DNA of 64,000 bases from Dolichospermum compactum NIES-806 (GCF_002368115.1 NZ_AP018316.1:4010502-4074501), one strand, 5' to 3'. Counted from the stretch's first letter, positions 53,078-64,000 are shown. Program-made: numbers and translations. Notes: generated by a model not told the origin, from the sequence alone.

Positions 53078-54892
53078 ATGTTACTAAATTTCATAGACAG
53101 AGTTGGAGAATTAAATCCCCAGTTATTTCGAGAACTAAGAGGCAGATTCAAACCCTTTAACCTGATCATATCTATGGGTTCTTCCTTACTACTACAACTC
53201 ATAGTTTTCATATTTCAATTCCGAGAATTTCCCGATGAAAACTACTATCTCCGAGCAACCTACTGCACTTTGCGAGAAGTATACCAAAATCAGGAACAAG
53301 AACTCTATAAACAACAAAACTTACTCAACCAAAAAATAACTAACTATCAGCAAATTCAACTATCAGATAATACCATAATTCCCAACTTAGATGCTAAACT
53401 TCAGCAAGTTAACACTGAACTAGCTGACCTTCAAAATTATTTATCTAAAAATATTTGTCCTTTAGATAAAATAGACTGGGAATTATGGTGGCGAGATCAT
53501 TGGGAATATACATTTTTAACATTTAGTGTAATTTTCATTTTTACCCTCTTAGTTGGCGGAACTTATTTATTAATTAGTGATTTAGCCAAAGAAGAACAAC
53601 GAGGAACATTGAACTTTATTCGCCTTAGTCCCCAGTCAGAAACCAGCATTTTAACTGGAAAAATTATCGGAGTCCCTAGTTTAATCTATCTTTTTGTCCT
53701 CACAGCCATTCCTTTACATTTGTGGGCTGGACATTCTGCTAAAATCGCCTTGAGTTACATTTTTAGTTATTATGCTGTGATTGCCGCAAGTTGTCTATTC
53801 TTCTACAGTACAGCCCTAATTTTCGGTTTAGTGAGTCGTTGGTTCGGTAACTTTCAACCTTGGTTAGGTAGCGGTGCTGTACTTGTGTTTTTGTTGATGA
53901 CAATGACAATGGTATCATCTTCTAGAGACTTCAATAATTCCTTAACTTGGATTAGATTTTTTAGCCCCTGGGATATCACCAATTATCTATTTCCTAATCT
54001 GTTTCGTTCCTATAAAGATTCATCAATCAGCCAACTACAATTTTTCTACTTACCAATAGGAAAAAATTTCCTTACCTTAGTCAGCTTTCATTTAGTTAAT
54101 TACGGAATTTGTTCCTACGGTATTTGGCAAGCAATGAAACGCTGCTTTCGGAATACAGATAGCACAATATTGAGTAAAAAACAAAGTTATTTATTTATAG
54201 CCTTTACTCAGGTAATGTTTTTGGGATTGACTATAGGTGCAGTTGAGAACAAATCAGATATAGGGATTATAATTCTCATGGCTTTACTTAATTTTGCCCT
54301 AGTTCTAATTTTAACTATTGTGCTTTCACCTCAGCGGCAAACTATCCAAGATTGGGCAAGATATAGACACCAAAATCATCGAGATAAATCTATATTACAA
54401 GATTTAGTATTTGGTGAAAAAAGCCCAGCCATTGTTGCCATAGCAATTAATCTATTAATTGCCACCATACCGATCATAATCTGGATTTTGTTCTCACCTA
54501 CTAATTTTTATAATGGTAGTGTTGATAAGAATAAAGTCATATTAGCTATGGTTTTAGCTTTCACACTGATGTTAATGTATGCCACAATTGCTCAATTGAT
54601 GCTACTCATGAAACATCCCAAGCGTTATGTATGGACAGTGGGAACTATTGGTGTAGCAATGTTTTTACCATCAATTGTTCTTGCCGTTTTGGGTGTTAGT
54701 CCTTCAAAACATCCCATTTTGTGGTTATTTTCTACCTGTCCTTGGGCAGCTATAGAATATACTCGGACGACAACAATTTTGCTGGCACTTTTGGCTGAGA
54801 TAACAGTTGTAGCTTTGTTAAATTTCCAATTAAATCGCCAAGTCAAAGTTTTAGGAGAATCCGCAACCAAAGCACTATTAACGGGACGATAA
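53078..54892 (+). CDS. ABC transporter permease (large membrane subunit)
   Basis: 604 residues from the ATG at 53078 (MLLNFIDRVGELNPQLFREL); 14 upstream codons from a TTG are unsupported. At least ten hydrophobic segments are spread from residue 30 to the end, with a cytoplasm-side coiled-coil loop (QELYKQQNLLNQKITNYQQI) between the first two. The second region, EEQRGTLNFIRLSPQSETSI, matches ABC-2-type permeases that pair with DrrA-like ATPases such as the preceding gene. Substrate is unknown. Confidence 0.82.
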   Translation: MLLNFIDRVGELNPQLFRELRGRFKPFNLIISMGSSLLLQLIVFIFQFREFPDENYYLRATYCTLREVYQNQEQELYKQQNLLNQKITNYQQIQLSDNTIIPNLDAKLQQVNTELADLQNYLSKNICPLDKIDWELWWRDHWEYTFLTFSVIFIFTLLVGGTYLLISDLAKEEQRGTLNFIRLSPQSETSILTGKIIGVPSLIYLFVLTAIPLHLWAGHSAKIALSYIFSYYAVIAASCLFFYSTALIFGLVSRWFGNFQPWLGSGAVLVFLLMTMTMVSSSRDFNNSLTWIRFFSPWDITNYLFPNLFRSYKDSSISQLQFFYLPIGKNFLTLVSFHLVNYGICSYGIWQAMKRCFRNTDSTILSKKQSYLFIAFTQVMFLGLTIGAVENKSDIGIIILMALLNFALVLILTIVLSPQRQTIQDWARYRHQNHRDKSILQDLVFGEKSPAIVAIAINLLIATIPIIIWILFSPTNFYNGSVDKNKVILAMVLAFTLMLMYATIAQLMLLMKHPKRYVWTVGTIGVAMFLPSIVLAVLGVSPSKHPILWLFSTCPWAAIEYTRTTTILLALLAEITVVALLNFQLNRQVKVLGESATKALLTGR

Positions 54893-54916
54893 TGGTTAGC
54901 GACTAGTAGAGTTTTA

Positions 54917-54954
54917 CCGATAGGAATAATATCTGATTTTTGTATTCCTATCGG
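54917..54954. terminator. Perfect 12-bp hairpin after the ABC permease gene
   Basis: ccgataggaata and tattcctatcgg pair perfectly across a 14-base loop containing a T5 run. It lies 24 bases past the permease stop and 21 bases before the stop of the convergent FkbM gene, so it may serve both. No T-run follows either strand. Confidence 0.65.
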
Positions 54955-54975
54955 TGGATATTAGCTAATTCGTCC

Positions 54976-55722
54976 TCAAGCTCGAATAGCATACATATTG
55001 AACATCTTGAGTGTAGACGGGATCATATTATTGGGATCTATTATAATCCTAAAACCTTGATTTTCAAGAAGAGTTTGTATTTTACTTATTCTTCCTTCTG
55101 TATCTTGCACTTCCAGAACAATTTGTTGAATTTTGTTCCAATCACTTTGATTAATGCCATTTAAAACTTCATATTCTTCTCCTTCTACATCTATTTTTAA
55201 TAAATGTATAGTTTTAATGGCTAATGAATTAATTACAGAAGATAATGTTTTTATTTCGCATTTTACTTCCTGACTCTGAAAAAAACAATCAACTATATCT
55301 TGATTTAGAGCCGTATTCATAACTGCTCTTTGATTTACTTTTTCCCAAGGTTTGCTTGTTGAATTACCAGCCATATTTGGGTAAAAAGTAAATGTCTTTG
55401 CAGAAATATTTTCAGTGCCTAACCCATGATTGTATATAGATATATTAGGAACAGAATGAAGGTTAACATTAGCTTTTAGAACCTCAAATATTGGCTTTAC
55501 TGGTTCAAAAGCAAATATGTTAAATTGCTTTTGCAATGTACTCAAAAATATAGAAAATAATCCAATGTTAGCACCAACATCAAAAATGCAGTCTTTATCA
55601 TTTATAGTTATACCATGTTTTAAATATTCTTTTTCAATAAAAATTTCTTTATATATAAATTCTGTTTCTGCTTTACTAAGATAGAATAAATCTAGATTGT
55701 TGGGTAGAATCATCTTTTTCAT
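54976..55722 (-). CDS. FkbM-family methyltransferase
   Basis: 248 residues from the ATG at 55722, which has AGGAAG ten bases upstream; the frame extends 12 codons further to 55758 without one. SAM-binding motif I CIFDVGANIGLFSIFLS, acidic Glu in IFAFEPVKPIFEVLKANV, and the post-II region HLLKIDVEGEEYEVLNGI mark FkbM-type O-methyltransferases, which modify sugars or peptides. It is followed upstream by a glycosyltransferase gene on the same strand, so joint glycan modification is possible. Confidence 0.85.
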   Translation of the reverse strand: MKKMILPNNLDLFYLSKAETEFIYKEIFIEKEYLKHGITINDKDCIFDVGANIGLFSIFLSTLQKQFNIFAFEPVKPIFEVLKANVNLHSVPNISIYNHGLGTENISAKTFTFYPNMAGNSTSKPWEKVNQRAVMNTALNQDIVDCFFQSQEVKCEIKTLSSVINSLAIKTIHLLKIDVEGEEYEVLNGINQSDWNKIQQIVLEVQDTEGRISKIQTLLENQGFRIIIDPNNMIPSTLKMFNMYAIRA

Positions 55723-55830
55723 AATCTTTTGCTTCCTGTATTTTGTAAAAGAAATCAATTTCTTGCTTGCAAATCGCGTTTTTATCTAAAGGAATAGTTC
55801 ACACTATTTATTCTATTGCTTGAGTCAGTT

Positions 55831-57105
55831 TTATTGATTTAAAACAGGCTTACCAGTAGATACAGCCTGTTCCACAATATCAATTGCTCGCTTTGTTCCC
55901 CCTGCTTTTTTAATTGCTGCTCGTAACCGCAAAGCATTTTTTCTATAACTATCTTCTGTCAATACTTTTTTAATAGCAGTCCGTAAATTATCAACATTAA
56001 CTTTTTTCACAGGAATAGCTTCCCCACATCCTGACCAAACTATACGAGAAGCTACTCCTGGTTGATCATTAGCAACAGGAATAGCTACCATTGGTACACC
56101 ATTTGTTAAACATTCCAATGTGGTATTTAATCCTGCATGAGTAATAGTTAAATCTGCTTTTTCTAATAATTGTAATTGTGGTGCATAACGAACTACTAAA
56201 GGATTTCCTGGTATTCCTTGGAGAACTTCAGGATTAGCCGAACCACCCAAAGAGATTACTAATTGTACATCCAACTCTTGACAGGCTGCGGCAATTTTTT
56301 GGAAAACTGGTAATAACCGATTTTGTAAAGTTCCCATAGAAGCATAAATTAAAGGTTGTCCTGTTAATTTATCAAAAGGAAAATCAGCAACTTCCCGACC
56401 AATTGCACTATGATATGGTCCTGTAAAATGAAACCAATCAGGTAAATTTTGCCGAGGAAATTCTAATTCCGCAGGTTGTTGACTGATTTGAGCTAATTGA
56501 GAATAGCGTTGATTTGGGCTAGAGTATGCAGGTAAATTTTTCTCTCGACGATAGTTGTCTATTAATTCTGTGATAGGTTGAGTAGCTCGATTTAATAATT
56601 GATAACCTAATTTGTTACGCAGTTTTGCCCACCAAGCTGGGCTATAAGACCAATCTGTCATGAAAGGGGGAACACTTGGCTCTCGATTTAAAACTACAGC
56701 ACTACAAATAGTAATAAAGGGAAGACCAGAAACATCTGCAATAGTCCCTCCATATGACATAGTTTGATCTATTAATAGTGCTTCTATACCTGCGTCTTTG
56801 ATAACAGTTGGGGCATCCCTGAACGTAATATTAGTCATATCTCTAAAAATAGAGATCGTATATTTTAGTGCTTCCTGTCCGCTTAACTCTCCTAACTTAG
56901 CCATAGATGCTTCCGTTGAACCCAGGGGACATTCCGATTCACCAATAACTCGAAATTCTAAACCGGCTGCTTGTGCCTTGGGTTGGGCATCAGGAATACC
57001 AATTAAGGTAACACGATGTCCACGCTGTTGTAATTCTTTTCCCAAAGGTAGTATTGTGTTCCAGTGTCCGGTAGATGCAGGACACATTAAGCCATAATGA
57101 GTCAT
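55831..57105 (-). CDS. GT1-family glycosyltransferase (MGT/CrtX-like)
   Basis: 424 residues. N-terminal acceptor domain with GHWNTILPLGKELQQRGHRV; C-terminal donor domain with APQLQLLEKADLTITHAGLN and TLECLTNGVPMVAIPVANDQ, close to the UGT signature (HxGxNTTxExLxxGxPxxxxPxxxDQ). The pattern is nearest macrolide/carotenoid glycosyltransferases (zeaxanthin glucosyltransferase type). In cyanobacteria such enzymes glycosylate carotenoids or natural products; the acceptor here is unknown. Upstream of the FkbM gene, 108 bases. Confidence 0.88.
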   Translation of the reverse strand: MTHYGLMCPASTGHWNTILPLGKELQQRGHRVTLIGIPDAQPKAQAAGLEFRVIGESECPLGSTEASMAKLGELSGQEALKYTISIFRDMTNITFRDAPTVIKDAGIEALLIDQTMSYGGTIADVSGLPFITICSAVVLNREPSVPPFMTDWSYSPAWWAKLRNKLGYQLLNRATQPITELIDNYRREKNLPAYSSPNQRYSQLAQISQQPAELEFPRQNLPDWFHFTGPYHSAIGREVADFPFDKLTGQPLIYASMGTLQNRLLPVFQKIAAACQELDVQLVISLGGSANPEVLQGIPGNPLVVRYAPQLQLLEKADLTITHAGLNTTLECLTNGVPMVAIPVANDQPGVASRIVWSGCGEAIPVKKVNVDNLRTAIKKVLTEDSYRKNALRLRAAIKKAGGTKRAIDIVEQAVSTGKPVLNQ

Positions 57106-57261
57106 AATCGTATTTTCTGGTTATTTATAATGATATATACCAGAAAACTGCCCCATAAATTCAATACAGATCACTGTAGTAGATTTGGATCTATGTTTAA
57201 AATGCCTTATTAATGTAATATCATTGCGTCAGACTTTTAGATAGTCAGTACCAAGGCAGTT

Positions 57262-57735
57262 ATGATTAAATCTTGGATGATAATTGGCACTATAGCATTC
57301 TTAGTAGGCTTCGCTGGTAACTGGATTACACCCAACCAGAGTCAATGGTTTCGGCATTTACAAAGACCGAAATGGTTAACCTTTGAATCAGCAATTCCTC
57401 TGATTTGGACTATAATTTTTATCTGTGGTGCTTGGTCAGCTTATATTATTTGGGAACACAGCCCAAATACCGATATAACTCGCTTAATGATGGGTTTATA
57501 CCTACTTCTAGAGATATTTACCATAGCTTATAGCCCAGTAATGATCCGTCTTCGCAGTCTTATCGCTGGTACAATCATTGGTGGTACAGGTCTACTAATT
57601 TGTATATTAATCACCCTTGCAGTCTTATCTGTATCGTTCTGGGCAGCATTACTATTATTACCTTATTTAATTTGGAGTCCCATAGGTACATACACCACAT
57701 GGCAAATGAGTCGTCTTAATCCACAAGATGCTTAA
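57262..57735 (+). CDS. TspO/MBR-family membrane protein
   Basis: 157 residues with five hydrophobic helices. Family traits: RPKWLTFESAIPLIWTIIFI (the P-W...P..W motif), GAWSAYIIW, and C-terminal LPYLIWSPIGTYTTWQMSRL with WxxxxT/A. TspO proteins bind porphyrins and cholesterol-like ligands and act in tetrapyrrole regulation in photosynthetic bacteria. It is divergent from the glycosyltransferase gene. Confidence 0.82.
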   Translation: MIKSWMIIGTIAFLVGFAGNWITPNQSQWFRHLQRPKWLTFESAIPLIWTIIFICGAWSAYIIWEHSPNTDITRLMMGLYLLLEIFTIAYSPVMIRLRSLIAGTIIGGTGLLICILITLAVLSVSFWAALLLLPYLIWSPIGTYTTWQMSRLNPQDA

Positions 57736-57836
57736 AGCAGGAAAGTTGAAAGTCTTAATGATGTTTGACCTTCAACTATTTACATTCTGCCTTTGCATCT
57801 TTGCTCCTTTGTATCTTTGCGCGAAAAACCCTCATA

Positions 57837-60212
57837 TTACAAAACAGAAGATTTATTTTCTGTCGTCTGAATGAAAGTTTGAAAATTACCATTTGGTGTC
57901 CATTGAATTGCACCATCTTTACCAGTAAAGAAAAGTTTTGTTTCGCCCTTACTTAATAAAGATAATGTTTTACTATCTAGGTTATTAGCAGGAGAGATAG
58001 CTATTTGTGGTTTCAGTGCTAAAACTAAATCTTGCAAAGATTCTGATGGACACCACAACACCTGGGGAGAAGACAAATCTCCACTTTTAATCAATTCTTT
58101 AATTTGTTGAGATTTAATATTTCCTACTAATAACCAATTTTGACCAAACATTTGTAACTTTAAAATTGGTACTTGGTCATTAATTAATTGTGCTGTCATT
58201 GTGGGAGTATTTATAGGTTGTCCAACTCCTAAACTTTGATAAATTCCTTGCTGTTTTTGGAGTTCCTGTTGTAGTAATTGAGTTGCAATATTGTCCTCCA
58301 ACTTAGGAGCATATTCATACAAATTTTTAATTGGTAGACTTTGCATAATTTCCAACCAAGCATCATTAGTATAACCTGTAAACTTACTAGCGATCGCCCA
58401 ATTAATTTGATTTATCCCCTGCTGTCTTAAAAATGGTAAAATCGTAAATCTACCCGTACCTTCATTTCCCCCATTAATTACCGCAACATTCCCCCGATCT
58501 TGAATTACTAAAACAGGTTCAGTTCTAGTATCTAACAAAGTAATTCTCACTAAATTATTTGCAGAATGCCAAATGGGAACAAGTACCAAACCAACTGCTA
58601 TGAAACCTGCAAACCACCAACGTTTTTGCCACCATTGGACTAAGCACACTAAAATAATTAAAAGATAGATAGTCAACATTTGCAAAATTGATATACTCCC
58701 AACTGCCACCAAACTACCTGGCAAATTAGCAAAAAATTCCACCATTTGAATTAATAAATGGGTTGGATAATATAAAAAACTGGCTAAAGTGCTACCTAAA
58801 TCTGGGGAAATTAAACTTACCAAACCGCTAATCATGCCCCCAATACTAATGATAGAAATAAATGGTGTTGTCAAAATATTTAGAGGCACACTATAAACAG
58901 GAATGACACTAGAAAACTCTAGCAGTCGGGGTAAAGTCCAAATTGTGGCTGCTAAAGGTACAGATATTAAAGAAGCGATCGCAGGTGGTAGCCAATCTAA
59001 ACGTTGGGTGATTGCAGATGCACTGACAATTAATCCCAAAGTCGCTAAAAAACTCAGTTGAAAACCTAAATCCCAAATCCATAGAGGATTAAAGAACAAT
59101 AATAATGTTGCCGCTATTAATAAAGATCCCAATTGCTTCACATTTCTTTCTAAAGCCAAACCCAACAAAGCGGCAAAACCCATAATTACGGCTCTTAATA
59201 CTGCGGGTTGAAAACCTGATAAAAACAAAAAAGTAATTAATCCCAAGCTACCAAGAGTAATTTGTGTGGCTTTATTTGTACGTCTTGTTAGCTGTAAAAT
59301 TACACCCAAAATTAGAGAAGTTTGAAACCCAGAAGCAGCTAAAGCATGGGCTAAACCTGCTTTTACGAATAAATCCCGGATATCATAAGGTAAATCAACA
59401 GCCTTACTACCTAACACCATTGCACTGACAAGCGGACCTTCAGGAACACCTAATAAACGAGATTGAGATCGCCCAATCTTCTCACGAACTTGCCACCATC
59501 CCCAAGGATGTTCATCATCCAAAATATTAATCTGCCTACCAATTAAACCCGCAAAAGTCCTCTCCTGCCGCAAATACTTCTGAAAATCAAACCCACCAGG
59601 ATTAGAAGCCGCAGTCGGTTTATACAAAAATCCAGTCACCGCAATTTGTTGTCCAGGATATAACCCAGTAGATTGTAATATCGGCACAGTCACATATAAC
59701 CTACCTGTCACCCCCTTGGGAATTCCCACAGGCTTTTTACCAGCTTCCAGCAGCACCTTGCTATCATTCTTCACCTCATCCAACTGAGTCGCAGCTAACC
59801 AAAACTGTCCTCGTTGACTACGAGTTACGCGGGGATTACTATCCACCAACCCCCGTACAATCACCAACTGTTCAAGATTACTATTATCCCCAGCCGCAAA
59901 CTGACTAATATCCTTAATTCCCGGTTGAGGTACACGCAATTGCCAATAAATAGTAGCCAACAAACCCACCACACCAGCAATTAACCATATTCTCGGATGA
60001 GGAGTACCCGTCCAGCTATTACCGACCTTATTTTTGCCAACAGCACCTTCTCTTTTCACAGCAAACTTCCGCAGATTAGCATATATGCGGCGAAAAAAAA
60101 CCGCCCCAACCACACCCAACAGCAGAATCCAGACACCACCCCAAGGAATAGCCGTAAACAGCAAACCCAAAATATAACTAAGACAGATAATTATTCCACT
60201 CGTCTGCATCAT
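57837..60212 (-). CDS. comEC: ComEC/Rec2-family competence protein
   Basis: 791 residues. ComEC forms the inner-membrane channel that takes up single-stranded DNA. The N-terminal OB-like region (residues about 80-210) is followed by the multi-helix competence domain, with the conserved LAHALAASGFQTSLILG and GFQPAVLRAVIMGFAALLGL. The C-terminal third aligns with the beta-lactamase-like nuclease domain (ITLLDTRTEPVLVIQ, RFTILPFLRQQGINQINWAI), but the metal motif expected there (HxHxDH) is replaced by ASKFTGYTND, so nuclease activity is probably lost. Channel function may remain. Confidence 0.9.
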   Translation of the reverse strand: MMQTSGIIICLSYILGLLFTAIPWGGVWILLLGVVGAVFFRRIYANLRKFAVKREGAVGKNKVGNSWTGTPHPRIWLIAGVVGLLATIYWQLRVPQPGIKDISQFAAGDNSNLEQLVIVRGLVDSNPRVTRSQRGQFWLAATQLDEVKNDSKVLLEAGKKPVGIPKGVTGRLYVTVPILQSTGLYPGQQIAVTGFLYKPTAASNPGGFDFQKYLRQERTFAGLIGRQINILDDEHPWGWWQVREKIGRSQSRLLGVPEGPLVSAMVLGSKAVDLPYDIRDLFVKAGLAHALAASGFQTSLILGVILQLTRRTNKATQITLGSLGLITFLFLSGFQPAVLRAVIMGFAALLGLALERNVKQLGSLLIAATLLLFFNPLWIWDLGFQLSFLATLGLIVSASAITQRLDWLPPAIASLISVPLAATIWTLPRLLEFSSVIPVYSVPLNILTTPFISIISIGGMISGLVSLISPDLGSTLASFLYYPTHLLIQMVEFFANLPGSLVAVGSISILQMLTIYLLIILVCLVQWWQKRWWFAGFIAVGLVLVPIWHSANNLVRITLLDTRTEPVLVIQDRGNVAVINGGNEGTGRFTILPFLRQQGINQINWAIASKFTGYTNDAWLEIMQSLPIKNLYEYAPKLEDNIATQLLQQELQKQQGIYQSLGVGQPINTPTMTAQLINDQVPILKLQMFGQNWLLVGNIKSQQIKELIKSGDLSSPQVLWCPSESLQDLVLALKPQIAISPANNLDSKTLSLLSKGETKLFFTGKDGAIQWTPNGNFQTFIQTTENKSSVL

Positions 60213-60316
60213 AAAAATTTAATTGCCAAAGCACCAAGTTCAGAGAATACCGCATAAATATTTAACCTGCTTGGGAAAGATATAATTCATCTTTAGTAGC
60301 TTTGGCAATCACAACA

Positions 60317-60796
60317 TTACAAAGAAATCCCCAAATTAAACCCTAAAACAGCATGAACAAACATAATCAAAAGTGCCGTACTTCCTAAATAAGCATGAAC
60401 CGCACGCAACCCAGCCTTATCCCCAAAAAATCCACTCAGAGAAATTACACCATTAATCAATAACAAGATCAACACCAGCGAACCAGTCCAAAAATGAGGA
60501 CTTTCAAACAGTGGTTTTTCCTGCATCACCAACGACAAAACCCCACCAGTATAGCCACCCGCCAAAAATATAAACAACCAAGGAGCTAATTGACGATGAG
60601 CATTACGGCTTTGAATAGCCGCATCCTTATCCTCTAGCAACTTACCACGCCAACCCGTCACCCCCACAAAAGTCCCCACCACAAAAATCACAATCCCCAT
60701 CATCGCTGGATGTCCCCAATGCACAACCGCTTCAGGAACACCTAGAGAACGAAACCAACCCGCAATCGGTTCTAAAACAGCACTTATACTTACCAT
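60317..60796 (-). CDS. DUF4079-family membrane protein
   Basis: 159 residues from the ATG at 60796; an upstream TG-type start adds three residues. Four hydrophobic segments, with His residues at VVHWGHPAMMG, NAHRQLAPW and VHAYLGSTALLIMFVHAVLG. The spaced His pairs resemble b-type haem ligation, and the family has been compared with cytochrome b561-like membrane proteins; function is not established. Conserved in cyanobacteria and plastids. Minus strand, between comEC and glyQ. Confidence 0.82.
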   Translation of the reverse strand: MVSISAVLEPIAGWFRSLGVPEAVVHWGHPAMMGIVIFVVGTFVGVTGWRGKLLEDKDAAIQSRNAHRQLAPWLFIFLAGGYTGGVLSLVMQEKPLFESPHFWTGSLVLILLLINGVISLSGFFGDKAGLRAVHAYLGSTALLIMFVHAVLGFNLGISL

Positions 60797-60984
60797 CTGA
60801 CACACACCACTATTTTTAACATCAACATCTACAACTATCCCACAGCATAGGGGTTAAAAATTTGGCGTTGCTGATAGTCTGCGCGGCGAAGCAATATTCA
60901 GCCATGAATTCCCTAGCGTTCATTTTTAAAACTCTTACCTTTGCGTGAGTTAATTAATGATTCAACTATGCAACGCCAAAAATC

Positions 60985-61863
60985 TTAGCTCAACCTATTC
61001 TTCAGCAACGGAAAACCTAACTTTTCCCTTTGCTCAACATATAAATGAGCCACCTTCCTAGCCAAATGCCGAATCCTAGTAATATAGCGAGTCCGTTCCG
61101 TCACCGAAATCACCCCCCTAGCATCAAGCAAATTAAAAGCATGAGAACACTTAATTACATAATCCAAGCTAGGTAAAACCAAACCTCGTTCCGTTAATTG
61201 AGTAGCTTCCTGCTCATATAAACCAAACAAAGTCAGCAACATCTCAGGATTCGACGCTTCAAAATTATAAGTACACTGTTCAATCTCACCCTGAAGATGA
61301 ACATCACCATAAGTAAGGTTATCCGTCCACTGAATCTTAGTAATTGCCTCCACTTGCTGAAGGTACATCACCAATCGCTCCAAACCATAAGTGATCTCAA
61401 TAGACACAGGACGGCAATCAATACCACCACATTGCTGGAAATATGTAAATTGAGTAATTTCCATCCCATCTAACCAGACTTCCCAGCCCGTACCCCAAGC
61501 CCCCACCGTCGCATCTTCCCAGTTATCCTCCACAAACCGAATATCGTGGTCTTCAGGACAAATCCCTAACGCCCGTAAAGAATCTAGATAAATTTCTTGG
61601 ATATCATCTGGTGAAGGCTTAATCAAAACTTGATATTGATAATAATGCTGAAACCGATTCGGATTTTCGCCGTAACGTCCATCAGTCGGACGACGACAAG
61701 GTTCAACATAAGCCACAGCCCAAGGTTCAGGACCCAAAGCCCTTAAAAAAGTATGGGGATTCTTAGTACCAGCGCCCTTCTCCATATCATAGGGCTGGGC
61801 AATTAAGCAACCCCGCTGTCCCCAAAACTGATGCAATATCGCTATTACCGACTGAAAATTCAC
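60985..61863 (-). CDS. glyQ: Glycyl-tRNA synthetase alpha subunit
   Basis: 292 residues from a GTG at 61863. GlyQ is the catalytic subunit of the bacterial alpha2beta2 GlyRS. Typical stretches: FWGQRGCLIAQPYDMEKGAG, FLRALGPEPWAVAYVEPCRR, GENPNRFQHYYQYQVLIKPS, GWEVWLDGMEITQFTYFQQC and ITYGLERLVMYLQ. Length and motifs are normal. glyS is not in the window, as is common in cyanobacteria, where the two are unlinked. Confidence 0.96.
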   Translation of the reverse strand: MNFQSVIAILHQFWGQRGCLIAQPYDMEKGAGTKNPHTFLRALGPEPWAVAYVEPCRRPTDGRYGENPNRFQHYYQYQVLIKPSPDDIQEIYLDSLRALGICPEDHDIRFVEDNWEDATVGAWGTGWEVWLDGMEITQFTYFQQCGGIDCRPVSIEITYGLERLVMYLQQVEAITKIQWTDNLTYGDVHLQGEIEQCTYNFEASNPEMLLTLFGLYEQEATQLTERGLVLPSLDYVIKCSHAFNLLDARGVISVTERTRYITRIRHLARKVAHLYVEQREKLGFPLLKNRLS

Positions 61864-61975
61864 TATCTACTCTTCCTTGAGTCAACAATTCCTAACCCAT
61901 TGTGGACTAAACCCAGCATAGTGAGCAGTTTTCAGACGAATAAAAAACAAATCCAAAAATAGTTTAAAAAAGTAG

Positions 61976-62004
61976 TTGACAAAGCAAAGCAAGTTCGATA
62001 TATT
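61976..62004 (+). promoter_or_regulatory. rRNA operon promoter (sigma-70 type)
   Basis: TTGACA (61976-61981), a 17-base spacer, then TATATT (61999-62004). A consensus -35 with optimal spacing, about 170 bases before the 16S start, is what an rrn promoter should look like. Transcription would begin near 62010. Confidence 0.75.
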
Positions 62005-62175
62005 AAATAAGTGCCTGAAGCGAAGCGGAACAAACGCCCCGCCGAAAAGCGCACCGAACCTTGAAAATATTATAGTTTGAAAGCCAGAATATAACAAGTA
62101 CCCTGCGTCAGAAAAATAGAATAACCTGACCGTGGTTGTAAAAACGGTTAAGAAAGAGCTTATAACAGACGAACC

Positions 62176-63663
<1,488 letters not shown>

Positions 63664-63787
63664 AGGGAGACCTAATCCATTTAGATTGTCGAAAGCAATG
63701 TCAATTGCTAATAGAAACTAAATTGGTCTAACCTAGGTCGGTCGCAGACTTGAGGTAAAGCTTTCAAACTATGATTTGGTTCGATAA

Positions 63788-63861
<74 letters not shown>

Positions 63862-63942
63862 CCTGAAGGAAGTCAAAAATCAAAAGTCAAAAGTCAAAAT
63901 TAAATATTTTTGAAGCATGACTAGAAATTTTGAGTTCTTTTT

Positions 63943-64000
63943 GGGGGTTTAGCTCAGTTGGTAGAGCGCCTGCTTTGCAAGCAGGATGTCAGCGGTTCGA
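63943..64000 (+). tRNA. trnA: tRNA-Ala (anticodon TGC), 3' partial at the window edge
   Basis: GGGGGTTTAGCTCAGTTGGT, anticodon stem CCTGC/GCAGG with loop TTTGCAA (TGC), then the T-arm to ggttcga where the window stops. It lies about 80 bases after tRNA-Ile; 23S and 5S should follow outside. Confidence 0.95.

Overview
The window is chromosomal DNA of a filamentous, very probably heterocyst-forming cyanobacterium (order Nostocales). The evidence is a cyanobacterial 16S rRNA gene with tRNA-Ile and tRNA-Ala in the spacer, phycobilisome and photosystem genes (apcF, psbX, ycf3, ycf66), the glnA-gifA nitrogen-control pair with NtcA-type boxes, AT-rich sequence, many HIP1 octamers (gcgatcgc) and many short heptamer-type tandem repeats between genes. 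The genus cannot be fixed by eye. Nothing resembling a prophage or CRISPR array was seen.

Region 1 (1-13.9 kb) is a peptide natural-product island. It starts inside the last module of a nonribosomal peptide synthetase (condensation end, adenylation domain with a Phe-like code, carrier, thioesterase). An isopropylmalate/homocitrate-synthase-like gene follows (HphA-type, which would supply homophenylalanine or homotyrosine), then a BacA/McyH-like ABC exporter with an unusual repeat-bearing tail. This fits the end of an anabaenopeptin-type cluster. Directly downstream is a microviridin RiPP cluster: a 55-residue precursor with the PFFARFL leader motif and a TFKWPSDCEDC core, two ATP-grasp ligases and a second, paralogous ABC exporter. 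No acetyltransferase gene is present. A coiled-coil protein with a C-terminal GUN4 domain closes the island.

Region 2 (14-18.2 kb) has a transposase remnant, tRNA-Thr, argF, lexA and a helicase. Region 3 (18.1-21.4 kb) is a decaying accessory patch: an AbrB-like protein, a broken gene, an Imm1-type immunity gene next to a headless, frameshifted deaminase-toxin fragment, a Uma2 nuclease, and a nuclease-like pseudogene carrying a MITE and a stop codon.

Region 4 (21.4-36.2 kb) is mostly housekeeping: secF-secD-pdhB, a polyamine-type binding lipoprotein, a CobT-like enzyme with a DUF2232 membrane protein and a Crp-type regulator, and a 1313-residue protein with an Hsp70/actin-like ATPase domain. 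Region 5 (36.3-46.3 kb) holds apcF, glnA and gifA with recognisable NtcA sites, an alcohol dehydrogenase, a Ser/Thr kinase with WD40 repeats, chorismate lyase, tRNA-Leu, accC and YggT. Region 6 (46.5-51.8 kb) holds psbX, ycf66, a beta-propeller lipoprotein, an internally deleted IS66 element, a fatty-acid-hydroxylase-family enzyme, gatC and ycf3. Region 7 (52-64 kb) holds an ABC ATPase/permease pair, FkbM methyltransferase and glycosyltransferase genes, TspO, ComEC with a degenerate nuclease domain, DUF4079, glyQ and the start of an rRNA operon with a clear promoter.

Functional themes are two adjacent peptide pathways with twin exporters, NtcA control of glutamine synthetase (activating glnA, repressing its inhibitor gifA), and extensive small-repeat traffic, including repeats that seem to have entered coding sequence in frame.
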